From an uncultured Synechococcus sp. (GTDB taxonomy: Bacteria; Cyanobacteriota; Cyanobacteriia; PCC-6307; Cyanobiaceae): DNA of 64,000 nt. The notes under the pieces are model-generated. The model did not search any database and was not told the origin of the DNA. It saw only the letters and a list, made by a program, of their open reading frames with translations. A program made the translations under genes and the position numbers. The DNA lies in contig CAJXPL010000004.1 in NCBI GenBank assembly GCA_913057985.1, forward strand, positions 1 to 64,000, in the 5' to 3' direction. Of this stretch, positions 7,656-17,180 are shown piece by piece (position 1 is the first letter of the stretch; every line of letters starts with the position of its first letter).

Positions 7656-9761
7656 TCACAGCCGCAGGTTCGAGGTTTCCTCTTCGGCGAGCAACAGCAC
7701 GAAGCTCCGGCTCTGCAGCGGAATCTCCACACCGCTGAAGCTGGCTGGCTCGGCTGGGAAATCCTTGGGACTGGGCAAAGAGGTGTCGATCACCCGCTTC
7801 CAGGGGGAGGCGGGAACCGGTAGCTCAAAACTGAGACTTTCCTTGTAGGCGTTGAAGCCCATCCACAGCAGGGCCCCGCGGCTGCCGCTGTGGAGGCTGG
7901 TGGCCGTGGTGCGGCTCCAGGCCGCCCAATCCGGTTTGGCCAGGCTCACCCCGTGCCATTGACGCCAGAGATCGCTGCGCTGCTCTGATGGTTGTTCCGC
8001 TGATTTGCGGTTGCTTTCCCGTGGCGGCACCAGCGGATTGAACAGTTGCGGCAGGGCCTGGCGCAGCCGCAGCAGCCGCTGCAGAAATTGCTTCAGCTCC
8101 AGGTCGCACTGGTCTTCATTCCAGATCATCCAGCCCAGGGGGCTGTTCTGGCACCAACTGTTGTTGTTACCCCCTTGGCTGCGGCCCACTTCATCGCCCA
8201 TCAGCAGCATCGGTACGCCACGGGCCAGCAACAGCGAGCTGAGCAGGTTGCGTTGCTGCCGCCGCCGCAGGCTTTGCACCAGGGGGTTGCTGCTGGGGCC
8301 TTCGATGCCGTGGTTCCAGCTGTTGTTGTGGTTCTCGCCGTCGCGGTTGTCTTCGCCGTTGGCCAGGTTGTGCTTGCGGTTGTAGCTCACCAGATCCGCC
8401 AGGGTGAAGCCGTCGTGGGCGGTGATGAAGTTCACCGAACGCCCCAGGGCCACGGGCTTGCCGTCATAGAGATCGGGACTGCCCTTGAACCGCTGGGCCA
8501 GGCTCCAGGTGCTGTGGTCGTCCCCTTTCCAGAAGCGCCGCACCCCGTCGCGGAAATGGCCGTTCCAGGTGCCGATCCGCTTGGCGGGGAAGTCGTCCAG
8601 CCGATAAAGACCCCCGCAGTCCCACGGTTCGCTCACCAATTTGAGGTCACTCAGCTGTGGATCGGCCTCCATCGCCGCGAACAGGGGCGGCTCATTCAGG
8701 GGTTTGAGCTGGTCGCCGCGGCTCAGGGCAATGCCCAGATCGAAGCGGAAGCCATCCACCCCCAGTTCCAGGGCCCAGCAGCGCATCGACTCGAGGATCA
8801 GCTGGGTGCTGATCGGCGCATTGGCGGCGATCGAGTTGCCGCAGCCGCTCACATCCTGATAATCGCCGTCCTCGTTTTGGTGGTAATAGACGTTGTCGGC
8901 ACAACCCCGCCAGCTCAGGGTGGGGCCATGGCGGTTGCCCTCGGTGGTGTGGTTGTAGACCACATCCAGCAGCACTTCGATGCCGGCGTCATGGCAGGCG
9001 GCCACCAGTTGGCGCACCTCATGGCGGGCCTGCAACGGATCGCTACTGCTGCAGTAACCGTGGTGGGGTGTGAACCAGCTCAGGGGGCTGTACCCCCACA
9101 CGTTGTCGCGGCCCGGGGGCGCATCGGCCGGGTCGAAGCAGAACACCGGCAACAGCTCCACCGCCGTGATACCCAGTTCCTTGAGGTAGGGCAGCTTCTC
9201 AATCAACCCGAGGTAGGTGCCGCGGCGCGCTGCAGCAACTCCGGCATCCTCGCGGCGGGTGAAGCCCCCCACGTGCAGCTCGTAGATCACCGTGCGTTGC
9301 CAGCTATGGCGTGGGCGCGGATGGGACTGAAAATCAAACAGATCCCTCTCGCACACCACCGCCTTGAGGCAGGCATGGGCGTTGGGTGATGGGCCGGTGG
9401 CCAGCACTCGGTCGTAGACGTCCCAGCCGCTGATGGCGCGGGCGGCGGGGTCGAGCAACACCTTGGAGGGGCGGAAGCCATGGTCCCCTGGTGCCAGTGG
9501 CCCGAAGACGCGGTAGCCGTAACAGCAGCCTTCGCCGACTCCTTCCACCTCCACGTGCCAGTAGTGGCCCGAGCGGTGACGTCGAACATCCAGTTCGATC
9601 ACCCGTTCCGGGCTGCGGTCGTTGCTGTTGCTGTAGAGCAGCAATTCAATGCGGTCGGCCCCGGGGGCCGCCAGCACAAAGTTCACACCTCGGCGGGTGA
9701 GGCTGCTGCCCAGGGGCCAGGAAGAACCGGGGTGAATGCCACTCAAGGCCCGTTGGGGCAT
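7656..9761 (-). CDS. glgX: Glycogen debranching enzyme (isoamylase type)
   Basis: This is a 701-residue GH13 enzyme that hydrolyses alpha-1,6 branches during glycogen breakdown in the cytosol. An N-terminal CBM48 domain (about residues 15-110) precedes the catalytic barrel. GH13 motifs are all present: DVVYNH at 266-271, GFRFDLG at 337-343 with the nucleophile Asp341, the acid Glu378 in SEPWD, and the transition-state pair HD at 449-450. The long insertions and the YFR-free N-terminus fit GlgX/isoamylase (GH13 subfamily 11) rather than a branching enzyme. The length is normal. It is the first core gene beside the island boundary, reading toward it. Confidence 0.93.
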   Translation of the reverse strand: MPQRALSGIHPGSSWPLGSSLTRRGVNFVLAAPGADRIELLLYSNSNDRSPERVIELDVRRHRSGHYWHVEVEGVGEGCCYGYRVFGPLAPGDHGFRPSKVLLDPAARAISGWDVYDRVLATGPSPNAHACLKAVVCERDLFDFQSHPRPRHSWQRTVIYELHVGGFTRREDAGVAAARRGTYLGLIEKLPYLKELGITAVELLPVFCFDPADAPPGRDNVWGYSPLSWFTPHHGYCSSSDPLQARHEVRQLVAACHDAGIEVLLDVVYNHTTEGNRHGPTLSWRGCADNVYYHQNEDGDYQDVSGCGNSIAANAPISTQLILESMRCWALELGVDGFRFDLGIALSRGDQLKPLNEPPLFAAMEADPQLSDLKLVSEPWDCGGLYRLDDFPAKRIGTWNGHFRDGVRRFWKGDDHSTWSLAQRFKGSPDLYDGKPVALGRSVNFITAHDGFTLADLVSYNRKHNLANGEDNRDGENHNNSWNHGIEGPSSNPLVQSLRRRQQRNLLSSLLLARGVPMLLMGDEVGRSQGGNNNSWCQNSPLGWMIWNEDQCDLELKQFLQRLLRLRQALPQLFNPLVPPRESNRKSAEQPSEQRSDLWRQWHGVSLAKPDWAAWSRTTATSLHSGSRGALLWMGFNAYKESLSFELPVPASPWKRVIDTSLPSPKDFPAEPASFSGVEIPLQSRSFVLLLAEEETSNLRL

Positions 9762-9802
9762 CTCAACTTCAAACTAGTGGTTTGGTCCGTTGTTTTGAAC
9801 CA

Positions 9803-10462
9803 ATGGCGATGACCACCACACTTGAGGCCGGCCGGCCGCCGCAGCAGCTGCGTGACGACCTCTGGTTGTTTCCGCCCAACCGCGACAGCCAGGGCGGCAG
9901 CTCCTGGTGGCTGGATCTGGATCCCGAGCCCGTGCTGGTCGACTGCCCGCCGTTGACGGAGGCCAGCCTCACGGCTCTGCGCCAGCTGGCGGGAACCCGC
10001 AGCCCGAGGATCCTGCTCACCAGCCGAGAAGGCCACGGGCGCCTGCGTCGCGTTCAGGAGCGCCTGGGATGGCCGGTGCTGGTGCAGGAACAGGAGGCCT
10101 ATCTCCTGCCCAATGTGGAGCCGTTGGAAACCTTCTCTGAGGACCACACCACCGCCGGTGGTTTGCGGCTGTTGTGGACGCCGGGGCCGACGCCGGGGAG
10201 CTGTGTGGTGTTCGCTCCGCCACCAAAAGACCTGTTGTTCTGCGGGCGTTTGCTGACGCCATGGGCGCCCGGTCAGCTCGCGTCGATGCGCCACGCCCGC
10301 ACATTCCACTGGCCCAGGCAGCTGAACAGTCTGGCCAAACTCAGGGACTGGATTCCTTCAGATGCCAGTCCTCAACTGCTGTCTGGGGCGGCGCTTGGTG
10401 CCTTGCGTGGGGAGCGTCTCGTGCCCTTCAGCGGTTGGAGCGATGTTGCGGAGAACCGCTAA
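9803..10462 (+). CDS. Metallo-beta-lactamase-fold protein lacking metal ligands
   Basis: About 219 residues have the order of strands and loops of an MBL-fold hydrolase, but the metal-binding residues are replaced. The usual HxHxDH is SREGHGR. The usual PGHTPGS loop reads PGPTPGS, with proline for the histidine. The LFTGD strand reads LLFCGRLL. It is therefore likely to be non-catalytic or to bind something else. The ATG at 9803 (MAMTTTLE) is preferred to the upstream TTG at 9782. It is divergent from glgX and lies 133 bases before the HU gene. The function is unknown. Confidence 0.7.
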   Translation: MAMTTTLEAGRPPQQLRDDLWLFPPNRDSQGGSSWWLDLDPEPVLVDCPPLTEASLTALRQLAGTRSPRILLTSREGHGRLRRVQERLGWPVLVQEQEAYLLPNVEPLETFSEDHTTAGGLRLLWTPGPTPGSCVVFAPPPKDLLFCGRLLTPWAPGQLASMRHARTFHWPRQLNSLAKLRDWIPSDASPQLLSGAALGALRGERLVPFSGWSDVAENR

Positions 10463-10595
10463 AGCGTTGCGGCACAACACGTTTCGCTTGCAGCAACCGG
10501 TTGCTCTCCATACGATTGAGCCGCTTGGGGAAGGCAGCGGCGAGCCCACGACGCCGTATCTGAGCCGTCTCCCGCCCCCCGACTCTCTCGAACCA

Positions 10596-10871
10596 ATGAA
10601 CAAAGCTGATCTGGTGAATCTGGTGGCTGCTCGCACCGAGCTCACCAAGACCGATGTTTCCATGGTTGTCGACGCCGCCATCGACACGATCATCGACTCC
10701 GTGGTGGAAGGCAAGAAAGTGTCCATCCTCGGTTTCGGCTCCTTTGAACCCCGTGAGCGCTCCGCCCGTCAGGGTCTGAACCCCAAGACCGGTGAAAAGA
10801 TCGCGATTCCCGCCAAGCGTGTACCCGCCTTCACCGCCGGCAAGATGTTCAAGGATCGCGTTCAGGGCTGA
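10596..10871 (+). CDS. hup: HU-family nucleoid protein
   Basis: This is a 91-residue HU histone-like protein, which bends and compacts DNA as a dimer. MNKADLVNLVAARTELTKTD is the standard N-terminal helix pair. ILGFGSFEPRERSARQGLNP and KIAIPAKRVPAFTAGKMFKD form the DNA-binding arm and C-terminal helix. The ATG at 10596 is chosen because it gives the canonical N-terminus and length; the frame is open far upstream without resemblance to HU. A strong terminator follows at 10896-10921, so it is probably transcribed alone. Confidence 0.95.
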   Translation: MNKADLVNLVAARTELTKTDVSMVVDAAIDTIIDSVVEGKKVSILGFGSFEPRERSARQGLNPKTGEKIAIPAKRVPAFTAGKMFKDRVQG

Positions 10872-10895
10872 TCGACGTCTCAACCTCGTTGTCCG

Positions 10896-10921
10896 GGCGG
10901 CCCATCGGGGTCGCCTTTTTT
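10896..10921 (+). terminator. Rho-independent terminator after HU
   Basis: An eight-pair stem (10896-10903 with 10908-10915, one G-T pair) around the loop ATCG is followed directly by six T residues at 10916-10921. It lies 24 bases after the HU stop. Confidence 0.9.
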
Positions 10922-10938
10922 GATGGCTGTTTCAGGTG

Positions 10939-11820
10939 ATGGCTCTTCCAGAGCATCTGCAGCACCAGCTTGAGGCGGGTCGCGCACTCGCTGCCAGCGG
11001 TGGCTACCGCGGCCGTTTCGCGCCGTCGCCCACGGGGCTGCTCCATCTGGGCAACCTGCAGACGGCCCTGCTCTCGTGGCTGGCAGCGCGTCAAGCCGGT
11101 GGTGCCTGGTTGCTGCGCATCGATGACCTCGACACACCGCGCAACCGCGCCGGTGCGATCGAGGCGATCCAAAGCGATTTGCGCTGGTTGGGCTTGGAGT
11201 GGGATGGGGCGGTGCTGCTGCAAAGCGAGCGGCGTGGCGTCTACCACTCCTGGTTGTCGTGGTTGCGCCGATCCGGACGTTTGTTCTCCTGTCGCTGCTC
11301 TCGCCGGGAGCTTGCCGATCAGCCGATCTATCCCGGCTTCTGCCGGCGGGCCGCTCACAACTGGGGCTGGCAGCGGCAGCGGCTCCCCAGTTGGCGACTT
11401 CGGGTTGCCGACGACGATCCCCATGGCAGCGGCGATGTGGTGCTGCGGCGAGCCGATGGCTTCATCGCCTATCAGCTTGCCACCGTGATCGACGAACTCA
11501 GTTTCGGCATCAACGATGTGGTGCGTGGTGCGGACCTGCGCGAGGCCCTGCCCGCCCAGCGCAGCATCTTTGCGGCCTTGGGTGAAGCTCCGCCCCGCTT
11601 CCGCCATGGCCCGCTGCTCTGTGATGCCAGCGGCCAGAAACTCTCCAAGCGTGAGGCCAGTGCAGGCTTAAAACCCTTGCGTGACGAGGGGCTGGATGCG
11701 GCTGCGGTGATTGGTCGTTTGGCCTCAGGTCTTCAGCTGGTGGCCCCTGAGGCGCGTCTCAGTGCAACAGAGTTGCTCGAACACTTGACGCAGCAGGCAA
11801 TCAATGCAGTGATTTCTTAA
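10939..11820 (+). CDS. gluQ: Glutamyl-Q tRNA(Asp) synthetase
   Basis: This is a 293-residue truncated paralogue of glutamyl-tRNA synthetase that glutamylates the queuosine base of tRNA-Asp. The catalytic core is present (GRFAPSPTGLLHLGNLQTAL, with HLGN as the HIGH motif), and QKLSKRE is the KMSKS-equivalent. The anticodon-binding half of GltX is absent, as expected for GluQ. A cysteine cluster (CRCSRREL and YPGFCRRAA) fits the zinc site of the family. The ATG at 10939 follows a GTG one codon earlier; either could serve. It begins just after the HU terminator. Confidence 0.9.
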   Translation: MALPEHLQHQLEAGRALAASGGYRGRFAPSPTGLLHLGNLQTALLSWLAARQAGGAWLLRIDDLDTPRNRAGAIEAIQSDLRWLGLEWDGAVLLQSERRGVYHSWLSWLRRSGRLFSCRCSRRELADQPIYPGFCRRAAHNWGWQRQRLPSWRLRVADDDPHGSGDVVLRRADGFIAYQLATVIDELSFGINDVVRGADLREALPAQRSIFAALGEAPPRFRHGPLLCDASGQKLSKREASAGLKPLRDEGLDAAAVIGRLASGLQLVAPEARLSATELLEHLTQQAINAVIS

Positions 11821-11886
11821 GGAACACTTCGGGATCAGGCGTGGGTTTTCGACCCACACTGAATTCATCGTCAGATCCCTTGGATC

Positions 11887-12075
11887 ATGTGCACGTGCAC
11901 CATTTGTGGTGGTAGTGGGATGCAGCGGGTGTCGGGAGATCGCTTCCGAACCTGCATCGTCTGTCTTGGAACGGGTCAAATCAGTTCAGCGGTGCAATCG
12001 GCACCGCTGAACCACCAGCCCCTGAACACCCCTGGCCTGGCCAAACTCAGCTGTCCAACCCGGCCCCTGGCTTGA
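11887..12075 (+). CDS. Small zinc-ribbon protein
   Basis: This encodes a 62-residue protein with two CxxCxGxG elements, CTICGGSG and CIVCLGTG, spaced as in the zinc-finger repeats of DnaJ. That predicts one bound zinc. The remaining 30 residues are unstructured and rich in proline. No J domain is present. It may be a chaperone accessory or a nucleic-acid-binding factor; the role is unknown. It follows gluQ by 66 bases. Confidence 0.75.
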   Translation: MCTCTICGGSGMQRVSGDRFRTCIVCLGTGQISSAVQSAPLNHQPLNTPGLAKLSCPTRPLA

Positions 12076-12078
12076 CCC

Positions 12079-12198
12079 TCAGCCGAGGGGAGTCTTCTGG
12101 TCGTTCTGGATCACGAAGTAGGTGGCCGTTGCCACCACGATCAACAGCGGCACCGCGGTGAACAGCAGCAGGGCAATGGCAGTCCAGTCGGTGTACAC
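12079..12198 (-). CDS. 39-residue single-span membrane protein
   Basis: Starting at the GTG complement of 12196-12198, the frame reads MYTDWTAIALLLFTAVPLLI, then a continuing hydrophobic stretch and a polar tail ending QNDQKTPLG. One transmembrane helix spans about residues 6-31. Its size and shape resemble the small subunits of photosystems, cytochrome b6f or NDH-1, but I do not recognise it as a named one. Its stop lies three bases from the stop of the convergent zinc-ribbon gene. Confidence 0.55.
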   Translation of the reverse strand: MYTDWTAIALLLFTAVPLLIVVATATYFVIQNDQKTPLG

Positions 12199-12293
12199 GG
12201 CGGGGCGATTGGTCGAAGTTCAGGCATCATCTCAGCAAATCGCCCCCCTGTGCCCTGCTCGCGCGCTCCGTCACAGTCCTGCTCATTCTTGGT

Positions 12294-12566
12294 GTGATGG
12301 CCCCTGGGGTGAGGGCATCGCCTCTGGCCGCTTTCCAGGCCCGTGCTCAGCGCTGCCTTGAGCACAGCCATCTTCGGCTCTGTGAACAAGCCTTGATCGA
12401 GGCGGAGGCGCTGCAGCGACAAGCCTCCGCCCGCAGTGCCTACCCCTGCCAGACCCTGCTGCTGGGTGTCCAGGCGGATCTGGTGATGCAGCAGTTGGAG
12501 GCCGGCCGCGGCGTTCAGGCCATGGCTGACCTGCAGGCGGCCATCCGCGGCTGCGCTGGGCTCTGA
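12294..12566 (+). CDS. Hypothetical exported small protein
   Basis: This encodes about 90 residues with helical content and four cysteines (RCLEHSHLRLCEQ, YPCQT, RGCAGL). The frame is open upstream and reads RSVTVLLILGVMAPGVRAS, which looks like a signal peptide core and cleavage site. However, no ATG, GTG or TTG precedes it, so the true start may be a rarer codon such as the CTG at 12255. The annotated start is the GTG at 12294, with an ATG right after. The function is unknown. Confidence 0.5.
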   Translation: MMAPGVRASPLAAFQARAQRCLEHSHLRLCEQALIEAEALQRQASARSAYPCQTLLLGVQADLVMQQLEAGRGVQAMADLQAAIRGCAGL

Positions 12567-12575
12567 AGCGCCCCG

Positions 12576-13355
12576 TTATTGGCCCACAATCACCGGCGGT
12601 GTGCTGCCCCCGCGAATGGGAGGAACCACTTTGGTTTGCCCGTCCCACTTGTCGAGGAACAGCTTGTAGAGGACACTGTCATTCAAAGACCGGGTCAAGG
12701 TCTGAAACTTCAGGGCTTCTTGCTCCGCGATCTGAACTTCTGTTTTGGCGCGCAGAAGCTGTTGTTGAGCGATCTGCTTTTGCTCGATCGCTGCCCGGTA
12801 TTCCTCGGCGATCTTCAGGCCAGTGATGTCCAATCCTTTGACAGCTACATAGTCGAATTTGCTCAGTTCATTGGAAACGCTTTCTTGAACAAGCGTGGAG
12901 ATATTGTTCCAGTCGGTGGCAATCGTATCGAGTTCATATTTTGAGAACACCGACTTCAGGGATTTCAGCAGCGATGGCTGAATAACCCTTGCATAGATTG
13001 CGGAATCGTCGGTGGCAATCGTGCTGTAGATCCTGGGTGCTTCACCGGGCTTCACTGCATATTTCACCGTGGCTGTGGCTTCGATCACCTGCAGGTCTTT
13101 GGTGAGCGTTGAGAATTTTTCGGGGATGACCTGCGTTCTGACGCTGAAATTATGAGTCGACTGAATGAACGGAAGTTTGAGGTTCAACCCCGGCTCTCTT
13201 GGGGTGTTGGAGACTTTGCCAAGGGTGGTGACCACGCCAACTTCACCAGCGGGAACAACAAACACGCTGGAAAGCAGAGCAATGCCTCCAATGAAAACCG
13301 TGGTCACGCCCACCACTGTTTTGGTGATCTGCTCCGGTTGGGACTTGGATTGCAT
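12576..13355 (-). CDS. Prohibitin-like SPFH-domain membrane protein
   Basis: This is a 259-residue member of the SPFH/Band 7 family. Residues 10-32 form a transmembrane helix. VVPAGEVGVVTTLGKVSNTP opens the Band 7 domain, and the coiled-coil segment EEYRAAIEQKQIAQQQLLRA follows. Prohibitins oligomerise into rings at the membrane and stabilise other membrane proteins; in cyanobacteria they sit in thylakoid or plasma membranes. It stands alone with about 200 bases upstream that can hold its promoter. Confidence 0.88.
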   Translation of the reverse strand: MQSKSQPEQITKTVVGVTTVFIGGIALLSSVFVVPAGEVGVVTTLGKVSNTPREPGLNLKLPFIQSTHNFSVRTQVIPEKFSTLTKDLQVIEATATVKYAVKPGEAPRIYSTIATDDSAIYARVIQPSLLKSLKSVFSKYELDTIATDWNNISTLVQESVSNELSKFDYVAVKGLDITGLKIAEEYRAAIEQKQIAQQQLLRAKTEVQIAEQEALKFQTLTRSLNDSVLYKLFLDKWDGQTKVVPPIRGGSTPPVIVGQ

Positions 13356-13551
13356 GCTCCTGGCCTGAATCGATGCTTCAAACAGTAGTGATGGCGCGTT
13401 AGTGATGCGAAAAAAATTCTGATGATGCCTGGGCTGGAGATGCTGCGATTTTCCTCGGGTCGCTGATCGAGAGTTTTCGTGGCTCCGAGTCGTTAAAAAA
13501 TGGAATCGTTGATCAACATCACTTCACCTTCCGGCGTTGAGGGTGTTCACG

Positions 13552-13728
13552 TCATTCGTTGCCAGCGGTGATGCGGCCAGCGATGAAGCCAACGCCTCCA
13601 GCGATGACGGCGGCCTGCAGTTGCCAGATCAGGCGTCGATTGCGCCAGGCCGTGTTGTTGAGCCAGATCCCGGTGGCAACCGCCAGGATCAGAAGGATGA
13701 TCAGGCCAGCACGGCTCAAGCTGTTCAT
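13552..13728 (-). CDS. 58-residue two-span membrane protein at end of sdh operon
   Basis: The frame starts at the ATG complement of 13726-13728 and reads MNSLSRAGLIILLILAVATG, then a charged turn with NTAWRNRRLIW and a second hydrophobic segment AAVIAGGVGFIAG, ending at 13552. It starts six bases after the sdhB stop, in the same direction, so it should be co-transcribed with succinate dehydrogenase. It could be a small membrane subunit or an assembly factor of the complex, or an unrelated passenger. The family is not recognised. Confidence 0.6.
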   Translation of the reverse strand: MNSLSRAGLIILLILAVATGIWLNNTAWRNRRLIWQLQAAVIAGGVGFIAGRITAGNE

Positions 13729-13734
13729 GCGGCT

Positions 13735-14463
13735 TCAGCTTCTGCGTTCCCGATGCATCCAGCTGATCCAGTCTGCGGAAATCTCCTGAGGACAGACCGC
13801 CTCGCATTCGAGGTTGCTGCTGCAGCTGCCGAAGCCCTCGGCCTCCATCTGGCGTTGCATGGCGTCGGCACGGCTGGTCCGTTCCGGCTGCCCCTGCGGC
13901 AGCTGACCAAGATGAGCCAGCTTGGCGGCCACGAACAGGCTTGCCGAAGCATTGCGGCAGCTGGCGACGCAGGCGCCACAACCGATGCATGTTGCTGTGC
14001 TGAAGGCACTGGTGGCCTGCTCCCGGCCCACGGGCAGGGCGTTGCCATCGGGGGCCTGGCCGGTGCCCGTTGAGCAGTAGCCGCCGGCGGCGATCAGCCG
14101 GTCAAAGGCGGAGCGGTCCACCATCAGATCCTGGATCGGAGGAAAGGCCTTGGCGCGCCATGGATCCAGGGTCAGCACCGCACCATCGTTGAATTCCCGC
14201 AGGTAGAGCTGGCATACGGAGGTGGCGGCCCGAGGGCCATGGGCCTGACCGTTCACCAGGAAGCCGCAGCTGCCGCAGATGCCTTCGCGGCAGTCGTGCT
14301 CGAAGCTCACCGGTCGTTCCCCGGCGCTGATCAGTTGTTCGTTGAGCTGATCGAGGGCCTCCAGCAGGGAGAGGTTGGGGGAGACGTTCTCCAGCCGATG
14401 GCTCTGGTATTCACCGGGTTGGTCGGCGCTGCGTTGCCGCCAGATGCGCAGGGTGAGTTTCAT
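13735..14463 (-). CDS. sdhB: Succinate dehydrogenase/fumarate reductase iron-sulfur subunit
   Basis: This 242-residue subunit carries electrons from the flavin to the membrane. The [2Fe-2S] ligands are in [16 protein letters not shown] and the later [10 protein letters not shown]. The [4Fe-4S] cluster is bound by [11 protein letters not shown] and a later CP, and the [3Fe-4S] cluster by [12 protein letters not shown]. The ATG at 14463 overlaps the sdhA stop by four bases. The tight coupling C-A-B matches the Bacillus-type three-gene enzyme. Confidence 0.93.
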   Translation of the reverse strand: MKLTLRIWRQRSADQPGEYQSHRLENVSPNLSLLEALDQLNEQLISAGERPVSFEHDCREGICGSCGFLVNGQAHGPRAATSVCQLYLREFNDGAVLTLDPWRAKAFPPIQDLMVDRSAFDRLIAAGGYCSTGTGQAPDGNALPVGREQATSAFSTATCIGCGACVASCRNASASLFVAAKLAHLGQLPQGQPERTSRADAMQRQMEAEGFGSCSSNLECEAVCPQEISADWISWMHRERRS

Positions 14464-16379
14464 TTGTAGCTCCGGGTGCTGGGTTGCAGCGCGGTGAACT
14501 GCAGCGGTTCGCTGTGGCGGATCGGCTCACCGTTGGTGTTGTGCTCCCAGGCGGCGATGTGGGCGAAGTTCACGTCGTCCCGTCGGGCTTCGCCCTCGTC
14601 ACTTTGGTGTTCCTCGCGGAAGTGTGCCCCGCACGACTCCTCCCGGGCCAGGGCATCCCGCAACATCAGCTGGGCCAGCCCGAAGAAGTCCTTCACCCGC
14701 AGCGCTTTCTCCAGCTCGGCATTGGGGCCGCTGGCTTCTCCGGGCACCCGCACTTCGGCCTCGAACCGCTCCTCCAGCGCCTTCACCTGTTCCAGCCCCT
14801 CCCGCAGACCATCGGCATGGCGGCTGATGCCGCAGCGGTCGATCATCACGCTGCCCAGCTCGCGATGGAAGCTGTCCACCGGGGTGCTGCCTGCGCTGTT
14901 GATCAATTGACTGATGCGGCGGCGGGTGCTCTCCAAGGCCTCGCGGCAGGCCGGGTGATCGGTGGCTACATCCTGCGCCGGGTTGCCCGCCAGCCAGGCC
15001 GTGACCGTGGACGGCGCGATGAAGTAGCCATCGGCGAGCCCTTGCATCAGGGCGCTGGCGCCCAGGCGGTTGGCGCCATGTTCGGAGTAGTTCGCCTCCC
15101 CCAGAACAAACAGGCCGGGGATGGAACTCATCAGGTGGTAGTCCACCCAGAGGCCGCCCATTGTGTAGTGCGGTGCGGGATAAATCCGCATCGGCTTCTT
15201 GTAGGGGTCATCGCCGCTGATGCGCTCGTACATCGTCATCAAGTTGCCGTAGCGGGCTGCAATGGCGTCTTTGCCTTCAGCTCTGATGGCATCGGTGAGG
15301 TCGAGGTACACCGACCGCCCCCCTGGGCCGACGCCCCGCCCCGCGTTGCAGAGTTCTCTGGCCCGCCTGGAGGCGACGTCCCGCGGCGTCATGTTGCCGT
15401 AGGTGGGGTAAAGCCTCTCGAGGAAGTAGTCGCGTTCCTCTTCCGGTATCGCATCGGGTTGGCGTGTTTCACCGGGGTTCTTCGGTAGCCAGACCCGCCC
15501 GTCGTTGCGCAGGCTTTCGCTCATCAGCGTCAGCTTGCTCTGGAAGACATCGCCGCTGGGAATGCAGGTGGGATGGATCTGGGTGAAGCAGGGATTGGCG
15601 AACAGCGCCCCTTTGCGGTGGGCCCTCCAGATCGCACTGGTGTTCGACTTCAGTGCGTTGGTGGAGAGGAAGTAGACGTTGCTGTAACCGCCGGTGCAGA
15701 GCAGAACGGTGCGGGCGGTGTGCACCTCCAGCTCACCACTCAGCAGATGGCGCGCCACCACACCACGGGCCACCCCATCCACGGTGATCAGCTCGAGCAC
15801 GTCCCGGCGGGTGAGCAGTTGAACGGGGCCCAGCTCCACCTGGCGCATCAAGGCCTGGTAAGCGCCATACAGCAATTGCTGGCCGGTCTGCCCCCGGGCA
15901 TAGAAGGTGCGGCTCACCAGGGCCCCGCCAAAACTGCGGGTGGCCAGGCTGCCGCCGTATTCGCGTGCGAACGGCACCCCCTGGGCCACGCATTGATCGA
16001 TGATCCCGCTGCTGATTTCCGCCAGCCGCTGGCAGCCCGCTTCCCGGGCGCGGAAGTCGCCTCCTTTGAGGGTGTCGGCGAACAGGCGGCTGACGCTGTC
16101 GCCATCCACCGCCACAGAACGTGCGGCATTGATGCCCCCCTGGGCCGCCACCGAATGGGCACGCCGCGGGCTGTCGTGAAAGCTGAGCACCGTGACCCGG
16201 TAGCCCTGTTGGGCCAAAGTCGCCGCGGCGGAAGCGCCCGCCAGGCCGGTGCCCACCACGAGCACGTCCATCTGCCCTTTGCGCAGAGGGCTGATCAGCG
16301 GCAGTCCTTCGCGGGTCCGTCGCCAGGCATCGGCGAGCGGACCGGCGGGAATCCTGGGATCAGGCATGCACTTCGTCAT
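14460..16379 (-). CDS. sdhA: Succinate dehydrogenase/fumarate reductase flavoprotein
   Basis: This 639-residue flavoprotein oxidises succinate to fumarate. The Rossmann motif [18 protein letters not shown] is near residue 40. The covalent-FAD histidine is in [11 protein letters not shown], the substrate-binding HPTCIPSG block is present, and the [17 protein letters not shown] motif closes the FAD domain. Its start overlaps the sdhC stop and its stop overlaps the sdhB start, each by four bases. In cyanobacteria the enzyme feeds the thylakoid plastoquinone pool. Confidence 0.94.
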   Translation of the reverse strand: MTKCMPDPRIPAGPLADAWRRTREGLPLISPLRKGQMDVLVVGTGLAGASAAATLAQQGYRVTVLSFHDSPRRAHSVAAQGGINAARSVAVDGDSVSRLFADTLKGGDFRAREAGCQRLAEISSGIIDQCVAQGVPFAREYGGSLATRSFGGALVSRTFYARGQTGQQLLYGAYQALMRQVELGPVQLLTRRDVLELITVDGVARGVVARHLLSGELEVHTARTVLLCTGGYSNVYFLSTNALKSNTSAIWRAHRKGALFANPCFTQIHPTCIPSGDVFQSKLTLMSESLRNDGRVWLPKNPGETRQPDAIPEEERDYFLERLYPTYGNMTPRDVASRRARELCNAGRGVGPGGRSVYLDLTDAIRAEGKDAIAARYGNLMTMYERISGDDPYKKPMRIYPAPHYTMGGLWVDYHLMSSIPGLFVLGEANYSEHGANRLGASALMQGLADGYFIAPSTVTAWLAGNPAQDVATDHPACREALESTRRRISQLINSAGSTPVDSFHRELGSVMIDRCGISRHADGLREGLEQVKALEERFEAEVRVPGEASGPNAELEKALRVKDFFGLAQLMLRDALAREESCGAHFREEHQSDEGEARRDDVNFAHIAAWEHNTNGEPIRHSEPLQFTALQPSTRSYK

Positions 16380-17002
16380 GCCAACCCTCCGAGGGCCAGT
16401 CCCAGGCTGATCAGCAGGAAGCCACCTCCGACTCCCGACGCCAAGAGGCGACCTCCCCAGCGGATGCTGGGGCCGTTGGCGGGATTAAGCAGACCCAGGT
16501 TGCGGTGGGCTGCTTCCGCGCCGTGGAGCAGATGCAGGCCAATGGCCAGGCTGCCGGCGGCATAAACCACAAGGCTGATCGGCTGCTGCAGCACCTGCTG
16601 CAGCAGCTCCCGCTCCAGCCCATCGCTCGGGCGTGGCCAGCGCAGTTGTTGCACATGCAGGGCCAGAAATCCAAGGGTGATCACACCGGCCGCCATCTTG
16701 CTGCGGCTGGCCAGAGCGTCCAGCGGACGACCGCGACGGCTACGTAGCGCCGCTGTGTTTCCAGCACCTCGATTCCGCAGCGTTTTGGCGATGGTGCAGC
16801 TCAGATGCACGGCTGCGGTGGCGGCCAGGCCGACCTCCAACACCGGCAGCCAGGGCTGGTGATGCAGGGCCGTGGCGTAGTGCTCGAACTGCACCGGTGC
16901 CATCAGCGCGGGCAACAAACCGGCCAGATGAACCACCAGAAACAGCACCAGCAGCAACCCGCTGATGGCCGAGCCAATGCGCATCAAGGTTGGATCCTGC
17001 AT
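16376..17002 (-). CDS. sdhC: Succinate dehydrogenase cytochrome b subunit
   Basis: This 208-residue membrane anchor of the B-type class has five hydrophobic segments. Histidines that can ligate two haems occur in [28 protein letters not shown] and [12 protein letters not shown]. The ATG at 17002 ([15 protein letters not shown]) is chosen because it places the first helix directly after the start. The upstream extension to 17278 lacks membrane character and overlaps the divergent channel gene. It is coupled to sdhA by a four-base overlap. Confidence 0.85.
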   Translation of the reverse strand: MQDPTLMRIGSAISGLLLVLFLVVHLAGLLPALMAPVQFEHYATALHHQPWLPVLEVGLAATAAVHLSCTIAKTLRNRGAGNTAALRSRRGRPLDALASRSKMAAGVITLGFLALHVQQLRWPRPSDGLERELLQQVLQQPISLVVYAAGSLAIGLHLLHGAEAAHRNLGLLNPANGPSIRWGGRLLASGVGGGFLLISLGLALGGLA

Positions 17003-17180
17003 GAACCCCAGGCCACAGGATTTCGGCTGGGACGATACCTGCGATCGACGCGTTGTTTCGACATCAGGGTCGTCATTGATTCCCAGCCCAATCGTATTCA
17101 GATCGTGGAAAAGGCTGGTTCCGTGCTGGTCGCCGTCGTTCAACCTTGTCATCGTGGGGAGGTTGTGAACGCTGGCTGGC

